In this document: positions 33,046 to 45,058 of the stretch, one piece after another
How the letters are laid out: each line of letters opens with the position of its first letter
Numbering within the stretch: the first letter of the stretch is position 1
NCBI GenBank assembly: GCA_944470555.2
Contig: OX104127.1
Coordinates: forward strand, 27,295,661 to 27,359,660
Source: Heterobilharzia americana
Taxonomy: Eukaryota; Platyhelminthes; Trematoda; Strigeidida; Schistosomatidae
Reading direction: 5' to 3'
DNA length: 64,000 bases
Made by a program: the position numbers and the translations under genes
Notes under the pieces: model-generated
Database searches by the model: none
Seen by the model: only the letters and a program-made list of their open reading frames with translations
What the model was told of the DNA's origin: nothing

Positions 33046-33883
33046 ACCACAGCAACCGTAGCCGGCGGAAACCGCTGTTTGCTGTACCTCACGAATATTA
33101 AAACGGAAGTTCGCTACCTCGTCGACACCGGTGCAGAAGTGAGCGTTCTTCCCGCACCGACAAAGGAGCACCACCATGACCCGTCCTTCAATCTCCAAGC
33201 CGCCAACCGCAAGGCAATCGCGACGTTTGGGAGACAGTATGCCTATCCCAAGTTAGGCTTACGTAAACCTGTCCACTGGATTTTCCTCCTGGCTGACGTT
33301 TCTATGCCCATCACTGGCATAGACTTGCTAAACCATTACAATTTACTCGTAGATGCTCGCCGTCGAGGCCTGATTGAAAACAACATAAAGTTATCAGGTG
33401 GCGGCGCCACCTATGTAGGTCCGAGTTTAGCTATCGTTAGAACTAAACAGTCAGGCGACACCTCCTACCAAGCAGTTTTGGAGAAATATCCAGAGCTACA
33501 ACAACCGAAGCACACTCTTCTGTGCATAACCAGCAATGTTATGCTCACGTCACAACCACAGGTCCACCTGCGGCATCCAAAGTGCTATGTCTAGCCCCGA
33601 TAGGCTTAAAACGGCAAAGAGTGCATTCGAACACGTGCTGGAACTAGACATAATCAAACCGCAAAACAGTCTTTGGGCAACACCATTGCACATGGTTCCC
33701 AAAAAGGATAGCAACGACTGGCCTCCAACCAGTTATTACCGAAGGCTTAACGCCAAGACAACACCTGCAGATTGCCCAATTATAGAAATTCTTGACAATA
33801 TGCCCGGTGATGCACGGTTACAAAAACCATTGGCGCAACAAAAACACGATCAGGTTGAACCTTCAGGTTCTCAAAGTATTTGA
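33046..33883 (+). pseudogene. Gypsy protease and truncated RT start
   Basis: A 183-codon open frame contains the aspartic protease with catalytic YLVDTGAEVSVLPA (about 33115-33156) and the downstream ITGIDLLNHYNLLVDARRR block (33310-33365). After a stop near 33593 the RT N-terminus follows in another frame: AKSAFEHVLELDIIKP, LWATPLHMVPKKDSNDW and YRRLNA (33610-33755). Sequence after ILDNMPGDA is no longer RT, so YxDD, RNase H and integrase are missing. The protease alone looks intact. Confidence 0.8.
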
Positions 33884-34341
33884 AGTCGTATCTTGGCACT
33901 GTCTTTCTCATTTACCGGCAATGCGAAACTCCTCGTGCAATTTGCTTTTTTATATCAATTTCGTACTACCATGCAATGAAACTTTTTTCAAAAAAAGGAT
34001 GAAAATAAGCGTAAACTTTATTTCCGATGTGTTTACGTATACATAATTCCAGTTTTTACGAAACAGTTTCGTGGTATCAAAGACTTTTATTCATATTCCA
34101 GGTGCAACGAGCACTGGACGAAACGTCAAAAGGAACTGAGGACCGCGATCTACGTACAATTCGATTTATTGTATTTTATTTTTCACTTGCCACGACACCC
34201 TAGAATAAGTTCAGACAACCAGGAGCCACTTCACGCAGTGAGCCCATCGGAAGAGTTTTACCAGTGTAAAAACCACCAGGTTTTGACTTCCGGCTGGTAT
34301 CGTCCTAGGGTCATCACGAACCCACTAGGGGATGAGTGATC
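33884..34341 (+). other. 3' non-coding region of the deleted Gypsy element
   Basis: Homologous, base by base but diverged, to the minus strand at 41850-41399 in the second Gypsy copy (shared stretches around gtggtacta/tcaaagacttttattcatat and gagcactg). Contains an intron-acceptor-like ccag|gtgcaacgagcactg in both copies. No coding frame. Confidence 0.6.
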
Positions 34342-34671
34342 TGTAGCGTCACATACTTCCCCAAAATCAATACCCTAGGGTTCGACGACATTCAACGTTG
34401 ATGCTGACCTTGGTAGTCTAACTGGACTCGCTTAGCTGAAGGCACCCGGTCAAGCACCCTCACCATTTGGCACGCTGTCGTGTTACGTTGCACTGCTCGT
34501 AATCGACTCTCTAGCCAGTTAATTGGAACGCATCGGTATCTTGGCACAACCATCCTAATATACTACTCCATCCGACTATGCTATCGTGTTCTTCCTTGGT
34601 CTGGTATTCGTGGGTATATAACAAGTTCGAATAATTAGTGATTGGTCTTTGCGTCTGTCAAGTTCGCACCA
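34342..34671 (+). repeat. 330-bp Gypsy LTR (3' LTR, plus strand)
   Basis: Begins TGTAGCGTCACA and ends GTTCGCACCA; exactly 330 bp, the same length as the copies at 45059-45388 and 62688-63017. Internal landmarks include ccctagggttcgacgacatt and gtgggtatataacaagttcg, where tatataa may be the promoter TATA. Confidence 0.9.
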
Positions 34672-35790
34672 AGACAAATCGTAAACCTCCTTAGAGTAGG
34701 AGAAAGTTGTGTTAAGTACAAAAACTACAGGTTACCTGCGGACCAACTACAAGTGGTGTGGCACAAGGAAATATTCTTGGTCCACTTCTCTTTCTCATTT
34801 ATACTAATGACTGATGTAAAGTGGGTAGACATGGAAAACCATACCTTCATGCTGACTACCCTACGATTGTTTACAGCTTCCAGTAAGCTGCAATTACTGA
34901 AGGTCAGCCCGGACAGATTTAAATAACCTACTTGAGTGGAATCAGAAGTATGAAGTTAAAAGCAACCATGAAGAATGTGGGATTCTATACTTCGGAAAGT
35001 ACAATCCTAAGAGCACCCTGTCCTAAGGAGGTCGTGAAAACCAAATACTCAACAAGGTATGCGATCTGGGTGTCCAATATTCTGACAACCTTAACTCCAA
35101 TGATCATGTCACTGCTATCGTCTCCAAAGCTAGAAGATTATCTCATTTCCTTCTGAAGAACTTCTATACAAAAAGGGCTGGGCTTGCCCCTTCGAGTTCC
35201 GTGCCAGACTGATAATGGAATATGACTCGTTCCTTTTTCCTAGGATGAACGAAACTAATATTTCACAACTTGAAGTTGTCCAAAGATAACGTAGACTACA
35301 TAGCTAGGTGCACTATGTTATCTCTTGAACCGCTACGGGAACGGCGCCTGAGTAACAACTTACTCCAGGTGGCTACAAAACTTTGTATAGTCCGTCGTAC
35401 TGCCCCTTCCTACCCGCTTGGGGATATGCACTGCCATCTGACCTTAGAAAACATACACTGACGTTGGCAATAGGGGGTGCAATAGACAGGTCAGATTTAA
35501 ATTCTTCACTGCTTGTCACAGCCTGCTCTGGGCTAGGCTCTCCGTAATTGTACGCAGCAGCACCTCTGTGTCTCTGTTCAAGCGCTTTATCAACTATTTT
35601 TCAGGCTCAGATGATATCTACAGTCTGTCTGTAGATGGATGCCTTACAACAAAGGTACTCAGAGATGGCTGTGTAGGACCCCAATGTCTCCAAGGTAGTG
35701 AAATCGATAGTAACTTGAGAATAAATATAGGTGGGATCTCTTTCCAAGTTCTATTCAATGAATCAAATAGCCCTTAATTTGGAACATCGA
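34672..35790 (+). mobile_element. Degenerate CR1-clade LINE fragment (RT, C-terminal half)
   Basis: Frames reading TSGVAQGNILGPLLFLIYTND (34752-34812), GKPYLHADYPTIVYS (FADD replaced by HADY), NLGVQYSDNLNSNDHVTAIVSKA (35070-35130), PLRERRLSNNLLQV and WGYALPSDL (35420-35445), and finally SVSLFKRFINY. These are RT motif B/C and the post-RT region of CR1/Jockey-type LINEs. It starts exactly at the Gypsy LTR edge and decays after about 35640. Confidence 0.7.
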
Positions 35791-36379
35791 GAACTCTGGG
35801 CGTCAGGCAGTTTTCTCTCCGCTGTAAATCATGCAGAAAAGTAGTCGGGACGGATAACTGTGCTTAAGTTGAGCGAAAATGATACTGCGTAACGACCTAG
35901 TTCATTCCAAGTGACAGTGCTGTTAGTGGACGCAATAGTTCGACCATGATTACTTGCCGATAGCTGCGCTGTGCACAGTATTTGTGAATATAATGTGAAC
36001 GTCAAGAAGCTTATGGATACCCATAAACTAAAGGAATTCGTTAACGTTGAAAATGAGACATGGACATGCAGATACAAATACAGAATGGGAGCCTTTCTAT
36101 AGCTTGCCGCACTGCCTCATAAAGAATCATGACCTACGTCTAAGGCGGTAATTATCGATAGGCGCAGTACACTCGCAATTGCGTAGACTGAATGAGGATG
36201 CAGGCCTAGAAGTAATGAAACGACAAGCTTGAGTAATGCCATGCAAAAGGCGGGAATTTAGGTTTGGGTTGGGCTTCGGGTGTCCTAGCCAAAGTGCGTC
36301 AGACTCCAGTATCGTACACCGTTCTTCATAACCACAAACAGGTTCTTCACGATGGCTCAGTACACAGCAAGTGAACATT
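35791..36379. other. Unassigned sequence between two CR1 remnants
   Basis: No coding frame or repeat copy recognised; may be host sequence or the 5' UTR of the next CR1. Confidence 0.35.
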
Positions 36380-38229
36380 TTTGAACATTCAAGTAGTCAA
36401 GGTTACCCAAACTGTGAAGTCTTACCGAACGGTCAATGAACCAGTCCTTTCTGGATCTCAAGAAGAATTGTCCGTAAAAAGGGACAAAACACTTGCGTGT
36501 CTACACCTTTTTTGTGCCCAAGTCTGTGGCCACTGGAGTTTCTCGACTGCTGGGGTTGCCGCCGCTCCTTCCTACTAAAGCTTCAAGAAAAGCTTGGACA
36601 GATAAGCAGCGACATGTCACAAGCTCATCAAGTAGGAATGGGGTCTGAGTGTACACAACCAACTGGCCGTGAATCATTCCAAAACATCCACCTCAATACT
36701 GACTTTTTACCATTGCGAGTGCAACCACGAACTAAACTGGACTCACTGCCCATCTACTGAACGTTTTGCCAACCCAGCTGCTACACTTCAATTGACAACG
36801 TTATTTCTGTTTGCATAATCCCGACTATAATCTTCTGTGCTTCTTCCCATCCGTCCAATTCTCTACCTAGGCCTCACATGTAACTTTTCCTTCCCATCAT
36901 ACTTAGTAGACTTACGCTTCTATTGTACCTACATTTCACTTCTCTGAGTTCCGTTTTGCGCATTTTCCCTCCACCGTCCTCCCTGGCAATGCTTTTATCA
37001 CCCTTGTCCTCCTTTTACCACCAGTCCGAATGGTTGCCTTTTAAAACGATGTATGAGCAACCCATAAGCTACGGGTTTACGAGACAGTTCACGCACCTCC
37101 CTATAGGTCCAATCATCACTTAATCACTTGGAAGGCCCATGAATGGATCGACTCTGTCTGAATCCATCAGCGACCCGTACCCGTTCCAAAAGACCTAGAG
37201 GCTAGTGCGAATAGGCCTGCCGATATATACGGGCCCACAAAATGGATGCCGAGTATCGCAAATGAAGATTACGCATCTGCCTCAAAGTCTCTTCTTCGCA
37301 TGGCCATATGATGTGAGATCCTTACGGCCCCCTACTTAATTTCGGGAACAACTTCCTGTGTTCAAGGTACAATCCCATTCCGGAGTATTAGAATCCATGG
37401 AATTTCCAGTTCTGCGCTTCTCCAATAAAAAGATTTCAAGGTTGAAAAAACGGGAGCAGCGGCACATTCACAACCAAAGCATGCAATTGAAGTGGTGAGA
37501 AAATTTTCCACGGTGATTGATACCTCACAATTATTTCTTTGAAGAAGCGCGCTTCTTGAAAAAAGAAATATTGTTGTGCGTCTCCACTCTATTTGACATC
37601 TCCCCACAGTACCGTCTAAGATCATGCCTGTCTTTGGCTTCACTTACAGTGGCTGATAAACTCCCTCCAGTAACCGTTAAAATGCAGGTATCCATCCTAA
37701 GCACTACTATGAAGGCGATTCGCCTTCGAAGGGTGTCATCCGTGGCCTACCTAGGGTCACGGAACTCGGCGGCCCCGAAACCGGAAAAACACACCAAGGG
37801 TAGCCACATCCGACACAAGCCCTGGAGCCGCGTCAGCGACAACCATTGGTGAACAACGTGATAGATAGGTTAGTATGGGGAGCTAAGCTCGAATGAACCG
37901 TTGAAGCGCATCCATAGTACTGGATACCGTAAGTATCGCCGGCCGATCAAACTTCGTCACTCTTTCTAACGTTCCCATGCACGACGACAGCCTTCTGCAG
38001 CCTAAGGACAAGTTTGGCTGACAGAAATAGGACTTCATGTGTATCATGCTAGGTCCAGGCGCCCTCGGAGTGAAGCTGGGTTGGCTACACAAAGGCACCT
38101 GTTCAACCTAGAAGGGTCTCTGCCGATGACGTTGACTGTGCTCAATCAGGGAGACCGAAAGGTTCCTCTCACTTTCACGTACTCAGGCTATCAGCACATC
38201 CCCCAGCATTAAGGCTAGACCTGGCCGAT

Positions 38230-38460
38230 CACGCGCGACAAGAAAGATACCTCGAGAAGCACCTGGTCCACAAAGACTTACAACCGCAGCCGTCCATGGA
38301 ATACCTGGGCTGCCGACCAGTAGGCCAGAAGACATGTGTACACAAGACGTCCAACAATGAAAATGGTTACGCGCGCGGGTAAAAATAAACGGGGTCGCAG
38401 CCATGATAAGCGGCAGGCTGCCGCGCATTCCACAGCTAGCAACTACGACCTCACCCTGAC
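38230..38460 (+). pseudogene. CR1 ORF1 remnant
   Basis: One frame reads AAVHGIPGLP, then DVQQWKWLRARVKINGVAA and GRLPRIPQL. It aligns with VVHGIPELP ... DVQQWQWLSTKVGLNSIPA ... SRLPRPAHL of the ORF1 at 58.6-58.75 kb. Upstream sequence (37600-38200) probably holds the rest of ORF1 but is too decayed to assign; no PHD finger is legible here. Confidence 0.65.
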
Positions 38461-38884
38461 CTAACAGCAGTCAACTTTAAATCCCTGTAAGTTCTGACTA
38501 CAGTGCTGGGGACGTAGTATGAAGTCAGAGGCATTACAGGCGAGAATGTTCACCCCTGTGAAAGCAGGCTTGAAAAACTGATATGGAAGCAAATGGCGAC
38601 CACTTTCCGTGTTCGGGTCGTCATCGCCCCACATAGAAACGTTGAGAGTCAGGCCGGCAACCTCAACCCATCACCTGCCCTGCCAATCAGCCCGGGAAAA
38701 ACCTAACTGGCCGGGTTTCATCGGAACTGATTATTCAGCGGAAACCACCACCGCATCCAAACCTGCTCTACTACTTAGCCCAGAGATGCATCACGTTGTG
38801 AAAGGCACTCCTAAATGTCTATTTAGCCATGCGACAGAACTCCGGAGTGAAATATTAGAGCTCTAATCCCTCTTTCCCCGTCCC

Positions 38885-39070
38885 ATTCCCAAAATTATAA
38901 TCCTGACGGATACATGATGATTGCCGGACATTAGCGACACCAGAGTGAACACAGGTGGCATGTTTAGGAGAAACATGAAAAATAAGAGGGGAAGGAGAGT
39001 TGTGACATGCACGAACAGTTAGTTTGGAAGCGAACAAACCACTGACACTGTATTGATGGAGCTTCAAAAC
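38885..39070 (+). pseudogene. CR1 endonuclease remnant
   Basis: Reads IIILTDT*LPDISDTRVNTG followed by MFRRNMKNKRG and TDTVLMELQ. It parallels IIFITESWLSSDISDEEMRV ... LFRRDREHRAG ... SDTALTQLPE at 59220-59415. The catalytic Glu of the TES/TET box is Asp here and stops intervene. Confidence 0.6.
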
Positions 39071-40189
39071 CAGTCTGATGCCCCTTCATGATCAGACACA
39101 CCGAGTAACTTGTGACAGGAGCCTATGGCCCCTTAACCACAGCACGGACCACGGCCATACATATTGCAAGTGGTGTCCACAATCTCGATGATATGATGTG
39201 ATTGGATCATGAAAGCTAGTGACTTCAGCACCCCAACTTACGGCCTAGGGCGGTGTAGGACGGCTCCGAGCTGGAAGTTTGATCGTAGCCTGTCGAACGC
39301 CATCCAAATGGCTGGATCGTACGAAGAGATCGATGGCGATACCCGCAGGGGCCAGACGGCAAATTACGTAGAACGGATTACCCGCTGATTAGTGACCGTT
39401 TACTAGTTGAAGAGGTCTAGTTTCAAACTCCCTTCGGAAGTGGTGGTCACTACATGGTAGTGTTCTATCTGGTAATTGGCAAACAATCACCGTGGGAGAG
39501 GTCTCGCCTCCACCTCCGTTATAGCTGGCCAAACTACTAGCGAATGAATCGAATCCTGTCGATAACTCCATGGCCAATAGACTGACTCTGTTTATCGGTT
39601 GAGCAGGACTAGAAATTAGCAGGGGACATCGCCGAGCTGGTGATCTCTGAAAACGCCCCCGTGGTACTAACAACGCTCGGAAATCAAGCCCCATAGCTTA
39701 AACGTGGCACTGAACACCTCCTAGCAGGGCGGGTCTAGTGTAGTAGTTTTCTCTACCATTTTCAATTCGATGGTGCCCGTGAACCGGCTTTCCTCACCTT
39801 AAATTCATACTCTGTGAACTAAGTATTGATATGTTTATTTATCGCGGTGCGAGGGGACAGGAGGTAGCTCCAGTTCAGCCCCATCCAGAAGCTTCGGGTG
39901 AAGCCCAAGAACCCATACCGATTCATGATGGAGATGAAATATGCAAGCCAAGGAGCATAAGTCATCAAAAATCTAAACGGAGAAGACCTCTCTGGACTGG
40001 AGGTCGCTAAGATGCAAAGCACCAAGCTTGACACAGCTCAACATCCCACCGCAAAAACATGCATACCCAAAACGCTAGTTGCCTCCAAAACAGTCTCACA
40101 CCGTTCTAGTACCCGGAAAGCCGGGTTGGGTGCCCACTAGCAGGTGCTATGGTGGCTAAAAACTAATAAGACGACGGAAAGTTCAGGAT

Positions 40190-41100
40190 GGAAGTCAGCA
40201 GGGTCTATTCTACTTGGAGAACATCATCGCTCAGTGTATCACAGGGAGCGATTCTGATTCCGTTGTTTTTATTGTTCGTCAATGACCCCCCGCTTAGTAT
40301 CAGCCCTCTGACTCTCCTTTAGGCTGACGACGTCAAATTATGAAGGGCAATAACATGCGAAATTAAAGCGAATGCAGTACAGAACGACCTCGAAACATTG
40401 AAGGAGACTAACTAACCGGCGTTTACCTGGATAAATGTCAGTCCATGCTTTTTCCTTTTCCTGAGTAACAGAAAGCGCCCTGCTCCCTGTAGTTCGCATC
40501 TTTCTCATACTGCGTCAGGGAAAGACCCGGGTTTGATGGTGATGGAGAAACCTGACACCAGTCGCAATCACCAAAGGGGTGATTTAAAACCATGCCCGTA
40601 CCACACTTTTTGCATAAACAACTTTATACCCTCACACCAGAGCTCTTTTTGAAACTCTATAAGACGTGCACAAGACCTCACCAGTGGGTCAATTACATCT
40701 TTGCCTCACTGCGCACAAAAGGAGACACGAACCTCCTGGATAAAGTTCAGAGGCGAGCCACAAAATATAAACCCGAAAACCTATGGCGACAGATCAAAAG
40801 GCGTTGGCAATATACCCTTTTAGTAGCCGGCTTACGAAACGCTAAATAATACGAGTCACCCGAGCGGAAGGACGCCACCAAGTGGCAACTAGGGTGGTCC
40901 TTGGGGAAACCCAAAAAGAATTGACCACCAAAGGTACAGAACTGGTGTGCGTTCAGGGTTCTCTCCTCCAATTCGCCAGCGCTGGAATATATTACCAGCA
41001 GAGGCGATCTTCACCCCAACTACTGGCAGCTTCACATAGAGTCTAGACAGATACGCAGTGACCCACGGTTTCCGCTCATCTAGATGGAACACGGACTAGG
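40190..41100 (+). pseudogene. CR1 reverse transcriptase remnant
   Basis: The clearest blocks are SSLSVSQGAILIPLLFLLFV followed by NDPPLSISPLTLL (40225-40318, motif B region), ADDVKL at 40322-40340 (motif C), NLLDKVQRRATKY at 40732-40770 and RQRWNILPAEAIF at 40975-41012, the CR1 C-terminal W-N-x-LP block. Multiple frame changes and stops. Confidence 0.6.
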
Positions 41101-41339
41101 GCAAGGAAATGACATCACAAAACCGTTGAATCCACACAAATTCTCTGCCTATTCTGACAACCTGAGTCCACTCTATCCCTCAGACTGGCTACGAATCAAC
41201 ATCACCCTCCTAAATCCTTCATATATTTGGACCCTCCTCCTGCTACTCGGGTGTACAAAGACTGCTAAACCATTCCAATTTTCTTTCTTCTCTGCACAGA
41301 AACATTCACCTTCCTTGGTTATCACTTTACCACAACCAA

Positions 41340-41365
41340 CAATATATATATATATATATATATAG
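41340..41365. repeat. (at)n microsatellite at a CR1 3' end
   Basis: Thirteen or so AT units at the end of the decayed CR1 and exactly at the start of the Gypsy LTR fragment; it probably grew from the LINE tail. Confidence 0.7.
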
Positions 41366-41398
41366 GCTATTGATTCTGGAGAAGTGTGTGACGCTACA
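41365..41398 (-). repeat. 34-bp remnant of the Gypsy 3' LTR
   Basis: On the minus strand it begins TGTAGCGTCACACACTTCTC as in the complete LTRs, and ends after the aatagcc word where the (at)n tail starts. Confidence 0.85.
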
Positions 41399-41897
41399 GA
41401 TCACCCACCCCCTAGTGAGTTCGTGAGGACCCTAAGGCAATGCCATTTGGAAGCAAAAACCCAGTGGTTTCTCCACTGGTAAAACTCTTCCGATGGGTTC
41501 ACCGCGAGAAGTGGCCCCTGGTTGGTTGGACTTATTCTAGGGTATCGTGGCAAATGAAAAAGTAAAATATGATAAATCGGGTTGTATGTCAGCCGCCGTC
41601 CTAAGCGTCGTTTGGTGTTCGGTTCAGTGCTCGTCGCACCTGCAATATAAATACAAGTCTTTAGTACCACGGAAACGTTTCGTAAATATGCGAAACACTT
41701 ATATACAAATATATCGAAAATAAGTCGTACGCTTACTGCCATTTTCTTTTTGAAAAAGTATGATTATGTGGTAGTAAAACAGTTGGTACCAGAAAGGTAA
41801 AATGTCGGAGAGATTTTGCATTCCCGGCACATGAGAAAATGGTGCCCCGAAAAAAATCGAACTTAAGAGTGGGTTGCACGTTTCAAGTCAAACCGCC

Positions 41898-42593
41898 CTA
41901 CGGAATATGTCTTTCTATACTCCGAGGACCGGACAGCTCGACCTGATAGCGTTTTTTGTTCTGCCGGTGGCTGTGACAGTGCATTGCCTGGCACATCGTA
42001 AGAAATTTGATATTTGGACCACCTTTTTTGTAAACCATATCCACCGGTGATGCCCAAGGACTTTTTGACGGACTGATACTACCCAGTTTGAGCATGTGGT
42101 CGAAGTTGCTTTTCGGCGTTTTGGGCCTGTAAGGTTCTAGATGGCTTGCTTGGAATGCCACAGGTGAACCTGTGGTTGTGACGTGAGCATAACATTGCTG
42201 GTTATGCACAGAAGAGTGTGCTTCGGTTGTTGTAGCTCTGGATATTTCTCCAAAACTGCTTGGTAGGAGGTGTCGCCTGACTGTTTAGTTCTAACGATAG
42301 CTAAACTCGGACCTACATAGGTGGCGCCGCCACCTGATAACTTTATGTTGTTTTCAATCAGGCCTCGACGGCGAGCATCTACGAGTAAATTGTAATGGTT
42401 TAGCAAGTCTATGCCAGTGATGGGCATAGAAACGTTGGCCAGGAAGAAAATCTAGTGAATGGGTTTACGTAAACCTAAGTTGAAGCAGGCATACCGTCTT
42501 CGAAATGTTGTGGTCGCCTTGCCGTTGGCGGCTTGGAGATTGAAGGACGGGTCATGATGATGCTCCTTTGTCTGTGCGGGTAGAACGCTAACT
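41898..42593 (-). pseudogene. Gypsy protease C-terminal part and RT start (minus copy)
   Basis: From 42593 down: AEVSVLPAQTKEHHHDP, a degraded stretch, then MPITGIDLLNHYNLLVDARR (42427 on; 96-codon frame), then RT N-terminal residues KSNFDHMLKLGSISPSKSPWASPVDMV (42120-42040). As in the plus copy, sequence then jumps out of RT after the P..PAxQ.KRYQVEL block (near 41960). Confidence 0.75.
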
Positions 42594-42600
42594 TCTGCAT
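42594..42600. repeat. Left target-site duplication of the 1.47 kb insert
   Basis: tctgcat here and at 44067-44073 flank the insert; the joined flanks restore the protease codon order DxxAEVSVLP. Confidence 0.75.
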
Positions 42601-44066
42601 CTATAAATAAATAACTAAATAAATGTTTTATTCTCGTGTCTAAAAAAAGGATTTTAACATGAGAGAAGCCAGTTTACAAGCTTCATCACGTTGATACATC
42701 TCAAAATGTCTACAAGACTTGAGCCCTGAGTGGTACTGATGGAATGTCATTAAACTCAGTTTAAAAAAACTGCCGAAGGTCCTGCTAGTTATGAAATGAA
42801 CGAGGAAATATTACTTTACAGCGTACATAGGGTGTTAAAGTTTAGATAACAGTAGATGTCGCCTTCATTTAACAGGTTTAACATGAGGGATACCGGTTTA
42901 CAAGCACCGTCAAATTCATAACTTTTGAAAGTATCTAGTATTAATTAATTTACAAATCAAGTCATTAGTGTGCGTAATCTTATTGAAATTTGCTGAAATT
43001 CACGAGACGGATATGGATTTCCATCTTCCATCACATAGATAAGTTCCATTATCAATATCAAAAGCGCGCAGTGTCCAAAGTTTGCGTTGTAACCAAGCGA
43101 CGTTGTTAGTCCATTCGCATAGTTTGCTGATTAGTAATATAATAGTTTGTTACTTAGAATGATCTTCAGTTTTTAGTTTGCCAACCATAAAGGACCCAGT
43201 TATGCAATCTGGAGTATCAGTAAAGTATCCACAGTTATATAACCAACGTGTATGGCTATACCAATGCATATCCAGGTCACCATGTTACTTTTGAAGGTGA
43301 TATAGATTAATTCTGCGTGGAATTCTTGTTGTATTGGGTGAAAATAGGTGTTGAAACAGTCAGTAGTCCATAGACTTTGAGCATCTTTTGTATTAGCATA
43401 GGCGGCATCATTCGAGAAGTGTATTTGATGCGTAGTAAGTTCCGTATGAAAAGGTCTCTTGGTACAGAGTACTAGAAAATGTCTAGTGTGGAGCCGTTGC
43501 CGGATTAGTGACCACCTGATCCAATATTTTAATTGGTCTCTAGTTTAATCATCTGTTCAGAATGCCTCTGCTACTAATACTGTTAGGAATGGTCAGGCGG
43601 TTCGTCGCAAGAAAAATCATGACGAGTAGGCGAGTTATTCTTGAAGATGGTCCAGAATTTGCGAAAGATAAGGAGTAGTCCAATAATTATTGGCGTCAAT
43701 GGGCAGGTGTTATTCCCATAAAGTAATCACGTTCAGACTGAATTTGAACATCAAATGTCGACTTGCAGCTGTTTCTGCAAATGGGGAAAGAAAGGAGAGG
43801 CACCAGCAGATATGGAAATACAGATTACTACGCTATCGAATTTGGAGAAGAGAAAGGTCCCTATCCTTTTTTTGATTTATTCCGACTTGATGTATATTTT
43901 CATGTATATATGTTAAGTCAGCTACATAGTCCTATTATAGGGTTATTAAGTCGTTTTTTGGGAGGGGGGGTGTACCATAGTGGCTTTCAGAAATAAACAG
44001 TATTCTTTAAGTTCATTATAAGGAGAGGAGCCGGCATTCATACCCTTGTATGCAATCGTGAGGCCA
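42601..44066 (-). mobile_element. Non-coding insertion in the Gypsy protease, family unknown
   Basis: A 1466-bp insert flanked by a perfect 7-bp duplication. On the minus strand it ends in an (attta)-type tail (42601-42625, taaataaataactaaataaa on plus), which points to a non-LTR element. Short internal near-repeats occur (ttaacatgag.ga...agtttacaagc at about 42655-42685, ggtttaacatgagggataccggtttacaagc near 42872-42905). I found no RT, endonuclease or Pol III boxes, so it could be a long 3' UTR of a truncated LINE or a non-autonomous element. Confidence 0.6.
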
Positions 44067-44829
44067 TCTGCATTGTCGATGAGGTAGCAAACTTCCGTTT
44101 TTATGCCGGTGACGTAAAGCAAACGGCTCTTTCTGCTGGCTGCGGTTGCCGTGAGCACGTGCCTGCATGACAGTTTCTTGAGTTTGTGTCCATGTTGAGA
44201 CTGCATGGCTTCCGGCATTTTCTGGCTTCGTCTCCGAAGGTATTGTGAAGCCAGCTTTTGGATAACCACGCGAGTTGTTGCGATGTGCTGCGTAACCTAG
44301 GGCTTCGGGTTGGTAGCAGCTGCTTAACAAAGTTGCACAGCTTGGTTGCCTCTGAATGCCGGCTCTCGGGTTTATAGCAGACAGGATATACTTTGAAGAC
44401 GAGTCTGCCAGAAATCTCCAGTATTTTATCTGCTGAGGCTACCACCTCATCGAGTGGAACTGACTGAAGTGTAACTAACATGGTCTGCACCGGTTGTGTT
44501 AGTTTCGAGAGAAACAGTTCTCGTGAAAGGCTATTATCGAACATTTGTGCACCCACAACTTCTCGCATGCGTACAAGGACTTCAGTGGCTGAGTTGCTGC
44601 CTAGCTCGATGCTACGAAGCAATTCGTCTAGGTGCTGGCGATCCGTGAGATCACTTTTCTTCAGCAGTGCTGCCTTGAGAAGTCCATAGGGATCACTCCA
44701 GCACCAAACATACGCGCTGTAACACGCCTGTTTAATTCCCGTCGTAGTGAACGCATGACGGCAAGAAATCAAGAATGAGGATCTGAGACTCCTTGTTCTC
44801 GAAAATCTGCCTTGGTATACAGAAACCAC
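44067..44829 (-). pseudogene. Gypsy gag with nucleocapsid and protease start (minus copy)
   Basis: A single 242-codon open frame (44829-44101) aligns along its length with the gag at 32.5-33.0 kb: LLKAALLKKSDLTDRQHLDELL, VLVRMREVVGAQ, LTQPVQTMLVTLQSVPLDEV, SADKIL and the nucleocapsid FGDEARKCRKPC. The first cysteine and histidine region reads SWLHNTFGDE, so the zinc motif has lost its first Cys. The frame then shifts, and TEVCYLIDNA (44100-44070) marks the protease active site, with DTG altered to DNA before the insert. Confidence 0.8.
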
Positions 44830-45058
44830 GTTTCTGCATTGTCTAGCAGTATGGTGCGAGTTGGATAATATTCATCTTCTGCTTAATAAGGATGAGCTTC
44901 GGACTGTGGTCGAACATGGGAAGGAGTTATATATGGATATATAGGGGTAATCAAAATGAAAACAGCATGCAAGTGAAAAATGGAACGGAGTCACCAACCT
45001 AAGATTTATTCGTGGTCAGGACTTGTTAATCACGGGCTCACCAATTTAGGAATTGTCT
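44830..45058 (-). other. Gypsy leader between 5' LTR and gag, minus strand
   Basis: Contains, just inside the LTR on the minus strand, ttggtgagcccgtgatt, a candidate tRNA primer-binding site (tggtga is the expected start for a tRNA-Trp-type primer, reported for CsRn1). No coding frame. Confidence 0.4.

Larger units (their letters stand above)
32480..34671 (+). mobile_element. Internally deleted CsRn1/Boudicca-type Gypsy element, plus strand
   Basis: Gag C-terminal part, protease and the first RT block, then a direct jump (about 33820-33890) to 3' non-coding sequence and a complete 330-bp 3' LTR. The RT core, RNase H and integrase are absent. The 5' LTR and gag start are lost at the RTE junction. 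The CX2HX9CX3C nucleocapsid is the signature of the CsRn1 group, which includes Boudicca in schistosomes. Confidence 0.8.
36380..41365 (+). mobile_element. Heavily decayed, near full-length CR1-clade LINE
   Basis: In order on the plus strand: ORF1 remnant (38230-38460), endonuclease remnant (38885-39070), RT remnant (about 40190-41100), 3' UTR and an (at)n tail (41340-41365). Order and spacing match a complete CR1 of about 5 kb. The 5' boundary is uncertain. The tail directly abuts 34 bp of a Gypsy LTR, so the LINE inserted into, or was joined to, that LTR. Stops are dense, indicating great age. Confidence 0.65.
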
